In this document: one piece after another, positions 36,210 to 46,748 of the stretch
Layout: every line of letters starts with the position of its first letter
Numbering within the stretch: the first letter of the stretch is position 1
Assembly (NCBI GenBank): GCA_902806565.1
Contig: CADCXA010000025.1
Coordinates: 3,149,739-3,213,738, forward strand
Source: Hypoxylon rubiginosum
Taxonomy: Eukaryota > Ascomycota > Sordariomycetes > Xylariales > Hypoxylaceae
Length of the DNA: 64,000 bases
Direction of reading: 5' to 3'
The notes under the pieces: generated by a model
Database searches by the model: none
What the model saw: the letters and a program-made list of their open reading frames with translations, nothing else
What the model was told of the DNA's origin: nothing
Program-made: the position numbers and the translations under genes

Positions 36210-36923
36210 CGTATTTGTCTAAGTGGACATGATAGGAATTTTTGATGGGAAAGCTGTGTATAATTATCACGCAGGACGCATATTTCTATACTGCGTACCT
36301 ACCTAGGTAGGTAGGCATAATTTGTTTCTATGAAATCTCAACTGTCGACATGTCAATGTTGAACAGCGGTGCACCATTTTCTACCGAAACGAGCCAAACC
36401 TTGGAGTTTTGATATTAAATAGAGGAGGCTAGTTGAGGATTGGTAAATACTTTTAAATCCCATTACTTCAAAAGGATAAAACGGGCAGATAGGGGTAGGT
36501 AGAAGGTACCTACCTAGCTAAAGAGTTCTGGACTCGCTCTAACCCCTGAACCCAGGAGTGTTGAGTGTACTTAGCTGAGTCTTGCACTCCGTACCATTGA
36601 AGGGTAAGCGTTCTGCTTCCACCCCCAAGACTGAAGTAACCCTAGACGGGATATTACTCAGATCAAGCGACGCCGAAATGCGGAACCGTCCAATAATTCT
36701 TCGGAGTTTTATCTCGTCGTCGTAAGCAGAGACCTTCGACGGCCGTGTGTGATATGACTTGGCATCACGGAAGGATCATGATGGATATGGGCCACGGGTC
36801 AGACCTTCTAAATAGGGGTACGGTGCCTCGCTGCTGTTGTACTCACGATAAAGAGCGCAATTGCAATAAAAATCTCAATCTAGCAACCTTACTTCTTTCG
36901 TCTCCGTGGCTTAGTTTTACTGC
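36210..36923. other. Intergenic region
   Basis: No coding signal. It contains two copies of the palindromic CCTACCTAGGTAGG-type motif (about 36298-36315 and 36495-36520). Confidence 0.5.
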
Positions 36924-37989
36924 TCATATACCAAACCATGCTCTCAGCTGTTTTACCCTGCTGTCCAATATCAATACCTCCTCAGATGGCGACCCATCAT
37001 CGTTACGCCGGAATACTAACCTTAGAATTGCACCAATCTGGCCCGCAGCTTCAGCTAGACTCCGTGTCTTAGTCTGATGTTCCTCTCCATCGATCTCAGT
37101 GACAGTCCAGAACTCCTCCCAGAAGGTAGCTTGTAGTAGTGGCTTACATGAATAGTCATGCCAGCCGTCAAGGTGTGGTTAAGAAGAGAATGTCTAAGTC
37201 CAACCCGAATGGTATTATCGTCGCCAGAGACCAGTCGACGATGCCAGTAATTTTGAAGTTCTTGTCGACTAGAATGTTCGTTACTGAGAAGTCGTTATGT
37301 GTGAGGACTTGAGGGTAATCTTGACTAAAGATCGAGGGAAGCTTGTCGATGAGCTCCGTCAGCATCAGTTTGGGCAGTGTAGATAGTGATGGTTCTTCCA
37401 TAAGTCGGGCAAGCCTTTTACGGATTCCTTCTTGCTGCTTTCCTCGAGCTTGCTGGTCAAGCGGCTGCGGGTTGGACCAACATCGGGCAAAATACCTTGG
37501 AGAGGTGAGCAAGATGGCTTTTGCATGTTTGAGCTTGAATGAAGTTTACCGAGCTAGGTGTCTGGCGAAGACTAGATGCTTGGCTTCTTCGTCGGGGTCT
37601 ATTTCAACCTCACAAGCCAGGACCTCAATGCAGGATGAGCCTCGTAGGTAGGGCATGGAGTAGATACATAATGGCGGCTCGGCCCCCTCTACGTTCCCAT
37701 GATATGTCGATTCCGGTACAAGTTCGCCATGGATCGCCTTGGCCAGCTTTGCGATATCCTCGTCAAGCATGGCCCCCGGCTCTCTGAAAGATATGACGAG
37801 ATCTTGCTGTGGTCTAGGGCACCCATTACAAACAACGGTATAACTCATCGAGCCCGGGCTGTCTACAGGATTCACAGTAGAAGCCCCAGAAAGGGACCGC
37901 GCAATTTCGTCACATTGTATCTGCGATGGCAACTTGCGGCTTCCAAAGAAGCGGTCAGTTTGCTGTTGGGCCCAAGAAGCCTGAGCCAT
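36924..37989 (-). pseudogene. APH-type (aminoglycoside/choline kinase-like) phosphotransferase, frameshifted
   Basis: Exon 1 is 37989-37550 and exon 2 starts at 37495 after a 54-nt GTAAAC...CCAAG intron, joining FARHLAR to YFARCWSNP. The Brenner motif HNDFSVTNILVD holds the catalytic Asp and the Asn, and IVDWSLA carries the metal-binding Asp. Next comes FGLDLDILFL, and there the frame breaks: it meets a stop at 37168-37170, while the neighbouring frame reads on as LDGWHDYSCKPLL, then FWEEFWTV and EEVLILDS, to a stop at 36924. One base too many, or two too few, lies at about 37171-37180. No GT-AG intron fits this gap. Everything else is intact, so the break is recent or a sequencing error. The family phosphorylates small hydroxylated molecules or acts in resistance and metabolism; its target here is unknown. 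Confidence 0.78.
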
Positions 37990-38469
37990 TGTCGAAGTGT
38001 GGTTGCTGATCGTGCAGATTGTTGATCGTGTACCTACGACAGGGTGTCGAAGTGCAAGGTGTGAAATATAGCTTTGGCGAGCGGTAGCGGGGTACTTGCG
38101 ATTATCCCTTACCTATTTGCTCGATAGTGCAAATTGCAAATGTATTATAGGGGCGAAACGGAACTACAAATGGCCCGTGGCTCTTGGTGGTTGGATCGAG
38201 AGCCCCTTGCGTGACAATGCCCATATTTCTAGTTCCATGAATATCTCCTTATCTTTGATGGATGGCGTAGCCGCTCTTTAACGGCAAGCAGTGTTGGCCA
38301 ATTTATGAGTGCGCCGGTGGGTGTGTTCCGTGGGAGGTGGGTAATGAATGGCGAACGTTAAGCTACCGCCCTATTGCTTCACACTACTTCCGGAACCTTC
38401 TTCCGTACTCGAGCCCCCTGTTCCTCGATTGCCATCACCTTAACCATATATGTCCTGGCGAACATGGTG

Positions 38470-39003
38470 CTAGAGAGATGACTGGGGTAGCATCCGATGA
38501 GAGGGAAGACTGATGTGATTCGTTCTTTCGGCCGGGTTTGCCACTATGGAGATAATTCCATCCTTCTCGGAGCGTCTCGCATACTCGCGATCCAAGATCA
38601 AAGGCCCCGCCTTGGACATGGCATAGTTGGCCACTTGTAGTCCAGTATCCAGCGCGGCGAAATCTATGCCGTTGGTGGGCGCCACACTGCCCACAAGAGC
38701 ACATGATGTCCATACCACACGCGTCCTTCCGCTTGGCCCAGATTCAGAGCTGCTAGCATCCGCATCTACTAGAGCCTTGAGCTTGGGATAGAGAAGCTCG
38801 GTGAAGGCCAAGGCTCCAATGCAATGAGTGCGTAACAAAACTTCGAACCCCTGAATTGTGCGATGTCCGAATTTGAAACCGTTCGCACCGACGCTAGTAT
38901 CATTCTAAAGCACATCGATCCGAGTCTCCTGCTCGGAAAAGGACAGAGTAGCATGCTTCGCGTTTGCAAGATCCCCCAGATCTAGATGCAAGAATTTGAG
39001 AAT
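38470..39003 (-). pseudogene. Short-chain dehydrogenase/reductase fragment (5' truncated, nonsense codon)
   Basis: The reading frame resembles the middle of retinol-dehydrogenase-like fungal SDRs: FLHLDLGDLANAK, then ETRIDVL, then LLRTHCIGALAFTELLYPKLK, RVVWTSCALVGS and NGIDFAAL. The active-site region is ANYAMSKAGPLILDREYARR, then IVANPAE. The Rossmann start (TGxxxGIG) is absent; upstream sequence at 39004 onward is unrelated. A TAG at 38907-38905 stands where the family has a Trp (DVLWNN). The catalytic Tyr and Lys (YAMSK) are kept, but the C-terminus departs from the family after NPAE. This is a relic; no active enzyme is expected. Confidence 0.75.
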
Positions 39004-39494
39004 TCCTTATTACTTGTTGGTCCTTTTTCTTTTCTCTACGTGTCGTGCAGTTGACGAGCGAAAAGCTGATATCGTGGATCGAAGGCAGTATGATCTTGAG
39101 CTTTGTGAGCCGGTGTAGTATCGGGGTGCGACCCGTGATGATGACTAGATCTTGGCCAACACGGGTAACGAGATTGATAATGTCCTCCAGGTATATACTG
39201 CCGCATGCTGCCCAAAGAAGCCGTGGCGCGAGTAAATTGCATTAAAACAGTGGTGGCCTTGGCTAACGCCGCCCCCGTCGTGACGACGGAGACACCTATG
39301 AGAATGCCGAGGCCGATATTGCGACTTAAAGTCGTGCTGAGCTTGTCAAATTATCACGATAGGGAAAACGACGAAGGTCAAATCGGATACGGTACTCCGT
39401 ACTGAAAGTTATCTAGCTGTCTTAGCCCTATACGTCTCTCAAGAGAAGCTTAATAATGCCTAAGAACATTTCAGGGGATGCTGGCTTGGACGAC

Positions 39495-40074
39495 TCACGT
39501 AGGTAACGGCCGTGCAGTTGTATATCAGCGGTACCATTTCTTCTCGCCCGGTAGCGTGGGATTCCAATATACTTTGTAAGGCTAAAACAGCGAGACAGGT
39601 CAATTTCTGAATAACAGTGAAAATGATCAAGCAGTTCTTGAACCACCGTTTAACGAAGAAGATCCGTACGAGTAAGGCGGCTATGGGTGTCCTGGCCAGA
39701 TGAACAAGGCATAGGAAGAGGGTGCTATAATCCATAACCACTTCCTGATCACGACGGATTGCAGGTGATACGAGTTATGTAGGGCCTTCATCGATCCCCA
39801 TTGACATATGACGGCCAATCCGGCCTGGTAGAATGTCTGTATCGTCAAATGCCACCAGCATGATCCAGTGGTGAGATCCCTACCTGTGCGCGAACTTCCG
39901 TCGCACATAGAAATGAGCGGCGACGGCTGGAATGGCTAGAGACGTTAAGATCCGAGTCAGACCAAGGGTGATGGTGATTGACTGGCTGGGCTGGCTTTGA
40001 GTTAGACACGGCGATTTCGATGGATGGCAAAACGCCCTAATAGGGAAGTCCCTAGGATGGATATTGTAGGCCAT
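39495..40074 (-). pseudogene. Decayed fungal rhodopsin-domain (PTH11-like) gene fragment
   Basis: Pieces of one family member are spread over three frames. They are TRILTSLAIPAVAAHFYVRR, then (after a TAG where Trp is expected) HHWIMLVAFDD, YQAGLAVICQWGSMKALHN, DYSTLFLCLVHLARTPIAAL and RIFFVKRWFKNCLIIFTV. The last piece, YNCTAVTYV, ends at a GTGAGT donor. At least three frame changes are needed (near 39866, 39745 and 39525), plus the nonsense codon near 39886. Nothing resembling the second half of the family follows. It is a different family member from the intact gene at 27474-28718, judged by sequence. Confidence 0.65.
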
Positions 40075-40306
40075 GGGATTTGAACTACGCTGGGGATGCA
40101 GCGAGCCAAAAAAAGTCGTCTTCTTTCTGGGGCATGGGATAACCCCTTAACTTTGCTATTTACCAGCCTCGTGCTGACATGGATGAAGGTAGGTACCTGG
40201 TCATAGACAGATGAGCGTATGCTTAAATACAACCAGGGCTAGTAGCTAGGACTCTACCTACCTCCTACCTGTATGGATATGTACAGTTCTTCTCATACCA
40301 ACGAGT

Positions 40307-43300
40307 TCAAGGCCGGGGCATGTTTCCTATCGATGACCACCGCTGTCGCATTGCTATATCTGTCCCGATAGCTGTAGCATCACTGCTTGTTTCGTTCTCG
40401 TATGAGTCATCTCCACAATGCTCTAATAATGGATCAAGCATGGCCACCTTGTCTGTGAGCTCGACACCCCATCTCACGGCACCATTCCCATCTTGGAACC
40501 AACCCAGTTTTGACGTGGAGGCAGCATCGTACTTTATGATGTCTATCGATGTTTCTCGAGCTATTGCCAGTAGCTTATCGCTACCTGCTAGTAGGACCGC
40601 TACGTCGGCGATGCTGTTAACCTGTTTAGGTAGTAGTTTATTGTATTGTCGCGCGGCAATCGTTAGTATCACACAAGTAATGAGAAGATAAGCTAGGAGT
40701 ATTATGCATATCCATGCCGCAGGTCCGGACATTTGCAGTAATTCTACCGGTCGCGATATATGTAGGGTGACTGTTTCGGGAGGAACTCGTGCTTCAATGG
40801 GTCGAGTGTTATTCTGTGGTTCTCGAGGAAGACCGATATCATCCGGGAACGTCTCATTTATAGATTGATATGCGTAGCCCCCGTTCTTTGGCGTCACGTT
40901 ATTGTTCACGAAATGCTGAAATAACGTTGCGAATGTCTGCTGCGCGGTGCGTTTAAGCGTCTCCACGTCCAGTAGTGCTTGGTGATCATTCTCGACCAAG
41001 GACAGCATGGAATATGTTAGAAGGTCAACGTTGAGGCCCGGGTCCCGAATATTGAATGTCTGATCCTCGACGTTCTCCAATTGACCTTCAGGAACCATGG
41101 TACCCTTGGCGATGCCTCCGAAATTATCAATGTCTGCAGCGCCTAGGAGGCCGAGGAGGAAAAGCACACCGTGGCTAGTAGTAAGGTTCGCGTCATAATG
41201 GTTAGGAGAGGTTGAGTTTAACGATGCTTCCTCGGTCTGATATATGGTAAAGTCGTCTGTCCAAGCGAACTCGTCTGGTCTTGGTGTGTCTAATATCTGG
41301 AAGTCGAGGACTCGGCCGTCAGCTGCATTTACTGTGACGCTTGCGTTTGCCGTCTCAATAACGGGCATGCAGTTGATTGCAGTCATCTGAGGCTTTTCAG
41401 CCCAGATCATGTGTGTACGTGCGTCGTCTGAAGGCCATTCTCCGGCCATCTTGTACCCTTCTATCGGACGTCCGCGGATCCACTTGACTGTAAGGTTGGC
41501 CGGCCACGTTGTCGCGACATCCGGATACGAAGTTCCGTTGGGTTGGTTGAAGGACCAGTATCCAACCGAGCTTTCGCCGATTTCCTCGTTCGTCGTGTTC
41601 TGACAACACTGCAGACGTCGAGAATCAACGAAGAAGGAGGTGTAATCACCACTGAAATTGCTACGACCGTCGTAGACTCCAAGAGGGGGGTTTAAAAAGA
41701 ATGTAGTTTGCTGTAAGCTGTATGCTGAAACATCTAACTTTTCGATTGGAAGACCAAGCTCATAGCCGCGGCTGAGAATATTTGGACTGGCTGTTATATT
41801 CCAAGTTTCGGCATCTTTCAAGTTCCTTTCTGTGAGCCACATTGAGGTGTTTGAAAGGAAGTCGTATTGAGAGCATTCCAGCCGACCGCGGATTGCCGGA
41901 GTCTCCAATGTGATGTCCGTCGATAAGCCTAGCTGTGCTGTGTCGTTCTTAACATTCTGAAGTTTCTCCTGGGGGACTAACGAAAGATCGCTCGGAACGA
42001 AGTTCCATCCGCCAGAACTCCAGGGTGGCTCGGAACCATTGAGAGATAACTGCACGGCAGCACCATATATCCAAGAGGTCCTCATATTGCTAAATAGTGA
42101 TGAGATGGCGCCGACTTTGTAGCTCCTACTCGATGGGCTCGATGGTAGTGTGCCGGTCGATAAGAGTGGCACGTTCCGAAGTTGAAGCTGCCGCGGCATT
42201 TCCATAGTCGAAGATACAGTTCCCGGTCCTCGATCCCATAGTGAAGACATGGCAATGGTGACTGTTTTGTCAGTGATCAATCCTTGTCTAGGCGGAACAG
42301 ATTCATACGTACATATTTCGGCGAAGAAGGCTCCTGTGCAGATGAGGACTAGCACCAAATGACGCCGCTTGACGGCTCTAAAGGCAGCCCAAAGAAGATA
42401 CGACGAGCGATATGATACTGATACACCTTTGGATCCTACGACAGGTTCTTTGGCAAGGGCCAGAAAGGGTTGGACTCTCCGTAACGTGGTATCAAGAGAA
42501 CCCCACCATAATCCGATGCAAACGGCAATCAAGGTCGTAATGATTGAAGCGGGATTGATAGGACCGAGGTTTATGCCATTTGCAGAAATATCAATGGCGT
42601 AGACGAAAGCGGTCTGATAAAGACCGGAGGTATTATTATACCAGAACAGAACTGCGATCGAGATTAGGACGGACGTCAATAAAGCGAAGAGCGCTAGGAG
42701 TGTCCAGAACTTGAAAACTTTCTCCGGCTCCGCTGTATGATTGACCTGCCGGCGCTCGGTATATCGATGGAACCCATTCCCGGGGCTGTATCTGTTGGCT
42801 GTCCCTCCGTCTATATCCCCGTCCGCCCCCCCGTCCGTCCCCCCTTCGCTTACTAGATGTATCCCCCCGCCCGTTAGTTGATATCGCTTGCCTACTAACT
42901 CGAGGTTCAGCTGCTCGGTTGGCTTGTCATATAGATATTCGAGTGACTGTAGAGTATCAGGTTCGTTCGCAAGGAGTTTGGCGAGGCCCGTGGAAGATGC
43001 CGGGTCTGCCATAAGCCCGAGTGGTCGCTTGGTTGGTCTCGTATATACGAAGATTGTAGCTAACAACAACAGTTGGATTGCTATGACAACTTCGAGGGTA
43101 ATAGCGACGGCGGGTACGACCACGAGCCGTCGTACATTGTTGAGGACATTTCCCGGGATACCGACAGGTACTGTGCTTGAACTACGGTCGAATGCGTCTC
43201 GGAATATCTCCGCCAAAAATCGCTGCTTGATCTTTTGCATATTTGTGGTCACGTTTTGGTCCGCGACCAGCTGCTCAGGCGAAAAGTTGTACAGCGCAGA

Positions 43301-44851
43301 GAGGAGGTTGGCGGGTCCGGAAGCAAAAGGACTCTCGAAATGATTCGTCTTGGCGAGCTTCTTGGTGTTGACGTGGGTCGTCCAGTTTGAAGCAAAGAAG
43401 ACATCCTTGAAAGCAGACATATTTGCTATGCGGTCAGGGATTGGAGCGCGAACCGTCAGGTATCGCGGCTCGTCAATGGTGACGAGCGTCCGCCCCTCGC
43501 CGAGAGCCACGGTCGCTTGTGTGTCCGCTACGTAATAAAATGCTCGACACGCTGCTCCCGTGACGGTGGCATTTGACAATATGGCCGTGCCGTTCGTCAA
43601 AGGGGTTGTGAATATGACAACCTCATCTTGCAGACAGGAGTTCGTAGTCAAAGTGTTGTCATTCTGGTCGGGATCGATATGCGCGACATCTCCCGTTGCC
43701 GACCATATAGCACCTCCTGATGTAGCAAGCGACGAGATATTGTCTAGTCGAAGGTTGATTTCGCATCCGGATCGGGATGACAGGTCTATGGAAATCCCTA
43801 TCGTAGTGCCGAACAATTCGTCGCCAGATAATTCGGCAGTTTTTACTCCTGCGAATTCGAGGTCTTCGCAGTCCAATTCTGCGCTGAAAACTGTGGTGTT
43901 CGCCGCCCACGTCTGAAGAATATCGTTCGCAATGACGGGGCCTAACGGGGCCTGGGTTATTTCGTCAGGCCAGAAAGGTAGTACAGCGTACTTGTCGGTG
44001 AGCCACGCCGACGTCGTCACGTTTTGGAGTATATTGCTAATGGCCCGAAAGTACGTTGCCGAGAACGGGTTGGCTTGTAGCGGCATGCTAGAGGCCATAT
44101 CGATTTGTGAGAACTTGGCATCCCGAGTGAAGACAACATCCTGCGATACAAGTAGGGTAGAGGATAAAGGCGAGACGACCAAGAATCCTAGTATGAATGT
44201 TATGGCGGAAAAAAGCATAGCCAAATCTGTGTTCCGAGATCGATTCGGAAAGCTATCAAAAAGTGCAGTCCACCAGGCATCGGCAGTCCATGTCAGGGAT
44301 GATTCTGCCAGGGCACCAGAAGGTGAGGCGAGGCGAGCGAAAGGCTCTGTCCGTTTGACATCGTCCAGCAGGATGGATATCCAGAGGACGTATATCACAG
44401 CAAGTGTAGTAGGCACAAATTTAGAGCCAACGACGATGCCACCGGATTCATTATCGTCGACGATGCCGAAATTTCGAGCGGATATCGCATGAAGTATTAC
44501 CACAGTGACTTCCAAGAGAAAGGCAAAAGCAATGATACTAGATAGGTAGGGCCAGCGCAGGGTATAAGGGAGCCAAGGTGCTAGTAAAGAGTGAGGCTCA
44601 TCCGGCATAGCTCTCCGAACTCGTGGTGGTGCTGTTTCGCTGCTTTGCCGTCTTCCGGCATAGTTTGGAATTCCGATGTTACTTTGAGACCCGTCGATAG
44701 CGGCAGCGCCAGAGTGGGACGAATATTGCTGGTCATAAAATTCATCGTCCACACGAGTCAACTGGTCGTAAGGCCCCTTGGTGGTCCTGCCATACCAATT
44801 CACCACGTCTACCGGCTGGCTGGCTTGAGTGTATCCCGACACCATTGCCAA
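40307..44851 (-). CDS. Large DUF3433 membrane protein (two tandem modules)
   Basis: One uninterrupted exon encodes 1514 residues. A polar N-terminus of about 90 residues precedes the first module. Its membrane helices are WPYLSSIIAFAFLLEVTVVI, LAVIYVLWISILL and AMLFSAITFILGFLVVSPL, followed by a large N-glycosylation-rich extracellular-type loop and then NVRRLVVVPAVAITLEVVIA. A second copy of the layout begins near residue 710: FWTLLALFALLTSVLISIAV, then IITTLIAVCIGLWWGSLD, RRHLVLVLICTGAFFAEICT, another long glycosylated loop, and the final helix AAWICIILLAYLLITCVIL near residue 1375. This duplicated arrangement is that of fungal DUF3433 proteins, whose role is unknown; surface or vacuolar membrane location is plausible. 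No defect is seen, unlike its neighbours. Confidence 0.88.
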   Translation of the reverse strand: MAMVSGYTQASQPVDVVNWYGRTTKGPYDQLTRVDDEFYDQQYSSHSGAAAIDGSQSNIGIPNYAGRRQSSETAPPRVRRAMPDEPHSLLAPWLPYTLRWPYLSSIIAFAFLLEVTVVILHAISARNFGIVDDNESGGIVVGSKFVPTTLAVIYVLWISILLDDVKRTEPFARLASPSGALAESSLTWTADAWWTALFDSFPNRSRNTDLAMLFSAITFILGFLVVSPLSSTLLVSQDVVFTRDAKFSQIDMASSMPLQANPFSATYFRAISNILQNVTTSAWLTDKYAVLPFWPDEITQAPLGPVIANDILQTWAANTTVFSAELDCEDLEFAGVKTAELSGDELFGTTIGISIDLSSRSGCEINLRLDNISSLATSGGAIWSATGDVAHIDPDQNDNTLTTNSCLQDEVVIFTTPLTNGTAILSNATVTGAACRAFYYVADTQATVALGEGRTLVTIDEPRYLTVRAPIPDRIANMSAFKDVFFASNWTTHVNTKKLAKTNHFESPFASGPANLLSALYNFSPEQLVADQNVTTNMQKIKQRFLAEIFRDAFDRSSSTVPVGIPGNVLNNVRRLVVVPAVAITLEVVIAIQLLLLATIFVYTRPTKRPLGLMADPASSTGLAKLLANEPDTLQSLEYLYDKPTEQLNLELVGKRYQLTGGGIHLVSEGGTDGGADGDIDGGTANRYSPGNGFHRYTERRQVNHTAEPEKVFKFWTLLALFALLTSVLISIAVLFWYNNTSGLYQTAFVYAIDISANGINLGPINPASIITTLIAVCIGLWWGSLDTTLRRVQPFLALAKEPVVGSKGVSVSYRSSYLLWAAFRAVKRRHLVLVLICTGAFFAEICTYESVPPRQGLITDKTVTIAMSSLWDRGPGTVSSTMEMPRQLQLRNVPLLSTGTLPSSPSSRSYKVGAISSLFSNMRTSWIYGAAVQLSLNGSEPPWSSGGWNFVPSDLSLVPQEKLQNVKNDTAQLGLSTDITLETPAIRGRLECSQYDFLSNTSMWLTERNLKDAETWNITASPNILSRGYELGLPIEKLDVSAYSLQQTTFFLNPPLGVYDGRSNFSGDYTSFFVDSRRLQCCQNTTNEEIGESSVGYWSFNQPNGTSYPDVATTWPANLTVKWIRGRPIEGYKMAGEWPSDDARTHMIWAEKPQMTAINCMPVIETANASVTVNAADGRVLDFQILDTPRPDEFAWTDDFTIYQTEEASLNSTSPNHYDANLTTSHGVLFLLGLLGAADIDNFGGIAKGTMVPEGQLENVEDQTFNIRDPGLNVDLLTYSMLSLVENDHQALLDVETLKRTAQQTFATLFQHFVNNNVTPKNGGYAYQSINETFPDDIGLPREPQNNTRPIEARVPPETVTLHISRPVELLQMSGPAAWICIILLAYLLITCVILTIAARQYNKLLPKQVNSIADVAVLLAGSDKLLAIARETSIDIIKYDAASTSKLGWFQDGNGAVRWGVELTDKVAMLDPLLEHCGDDSYENETSSDATAIGTDIAMRQRWSSIGNMPRP

Positions 44852-46748
44852 AATCGAGAAATCGAAGGCGTAAGAGGAAAGGGGATCAGCTTCGTCTCAT
44901 GTCATGGGTCTCATTGCTAGTTTTATTGAAGCTTAGGTCTAGGTGCTTAGGTGCCTACATGTAGGTACCTGGGTACCTGGCACCTGCCTACATGTAAGCA
45001 CATGCATCTAAGCTATGTAAGCAGCATACCTAAAATATCCCCCACGTTACATTAGGAACGTGCATAGCCCACGATATCGCCTGGTTCGACCAGTAACAGC
45101 GCAGATGAAATAGGGCATTATTTAGTGAGACACTGAGGTGGCAAATGGGACGGGACGATCAGGACGATTCGATAAAAGCGGCTGATGGCTTGAAGACATT
45201 GATTTGTCTCATTTTACGATGGAAGAAGCGAAACCACGTGGCATGAACTGGATAGCCAGGAAGTGGACGTTAACGGGGTGCATAACTGATGATCAGCTAT
45301 GTACATGGTTCTGATTTGACGAATCTAAACGCTTTCGCAAGCGCAACATGGTACGAGTTCGAAGACAGTCTCGGGAGGTTAATGATGTTGACGGAGGAAA
45401 AGGAGAGCTGAGGAAACAGGGGAATGAATGATTATGTATTTTGTCAGTTGGGGTACAAACCACCCAGCCACCCCACCGGCCCAGGATTTAATATGGGGCC
45501 ATCCGGATGCAGCCCCCCCGCACCCGGTCCCCGCCATAGTTTTGTGCCCTGCCGGCAAAAAGGACCTACACGTAAATATAACACCAACTCTGGTAATCGT
45601 AAGCAGATTTTTAACGAAACACTTTTGCGCCCATTATAACCAAATGCCTACGAGATTTATAGGTTCGTCATTGTCGTTATATACATCCGGGTAATTGAAG
45701 CTGAAATCCGAGCCTCCGCTTCCAGCCAGCCAGCTCTGCAGTCAACGCTTTTTCGGGGGTACTCGTACCTACACTCACATCTATGCTCGTAAATCTAATA
45801 TTCTAAGCAACCCATTTTCCCAACTGAAGCACCGTGTCGACTAGGAACTCAGACCGGCTACTCCATGAAAGGTTCAAGGTTCGGCGGTATTCAGATTCGT
45901 ATTAGTTTGACTTATTTAATAATATAAAACTAAGAATCTAAAATACTGGCCATGAGTAAGAGTAACACATATCACGTCGCATTATCCCTTAACCTCGACA
46001 TGCGACATAAATTAAGATCAGCTGACATATTTAAAAATTTCTCGACAGATTTACCGGCGCAGGATCTTTGTCGCTATCAAGACACGGCATGAAAGGCGTT
46101 GAAGTTGTAAAGAATTACAGCGGCCTCCTGAAATACACCTTCCGATGTGTGTATTAAAGTACCTAGGCATCATGTCTGACATGTCTGACCACTTACGAAA
46201 CATAGACGACGCGCATGGACTAGATATCATAGCTCGAACCTGACCGAATGCAGGGATAGCCGGCGACCACACGCCTGGGGGAGGCCACAGCCTGTTAGCA
46301 TCGGTCTATGACCCGGCAGCAGGCAGTATCCTCGAATGAGAACAGAGGGAGTAAGTGACTAGAATCCTGGAATCCTATCAAGATCTTTATTAGGATTTGT
46401 GCGGCCTACCTGGACGAACATGTTAGCATCACCAACACCTACATCGGCGGAACTACAGCTGGAAGCGATATCGACGCGTTTTAGAGTGCCATCACCAACT
46501 TCCAATCCAGTCTCGGCCTCTCGTGGATAAAAACGCTTCCGTGGCATACACACTTTCGGCAACGTCGATAAATGTGCAGACTATGGCGTTTCCCGATCGG
46601 GGTATAGTGTCTGCTGAGGAGCTTCTCTAATATGTGAGAGAAGTAGCTTCGACGAGTGTCCCGACCCTATTTAATGTCACTGCCTGTCCCAGGATCATGG
46701 ATATGTACGATTTTTATTTCTCCCCGCTATCCTTAGAGGTCCCGGAGG
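44852..46748. other. Intergenic region upstream of the DUF3433 gene
   Basis: Near 44935-45000 there is a dense cluster of AGGTACC/CTACATGTAGG palindromic motifs. A gene-like frame piece around 46385-46480 (plus: ICAAYLDEHVSITNTYIGG) may belong to the decayed sequence further right, but it cannot be assigned. No intact gene is present. Confidence 0.45.
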
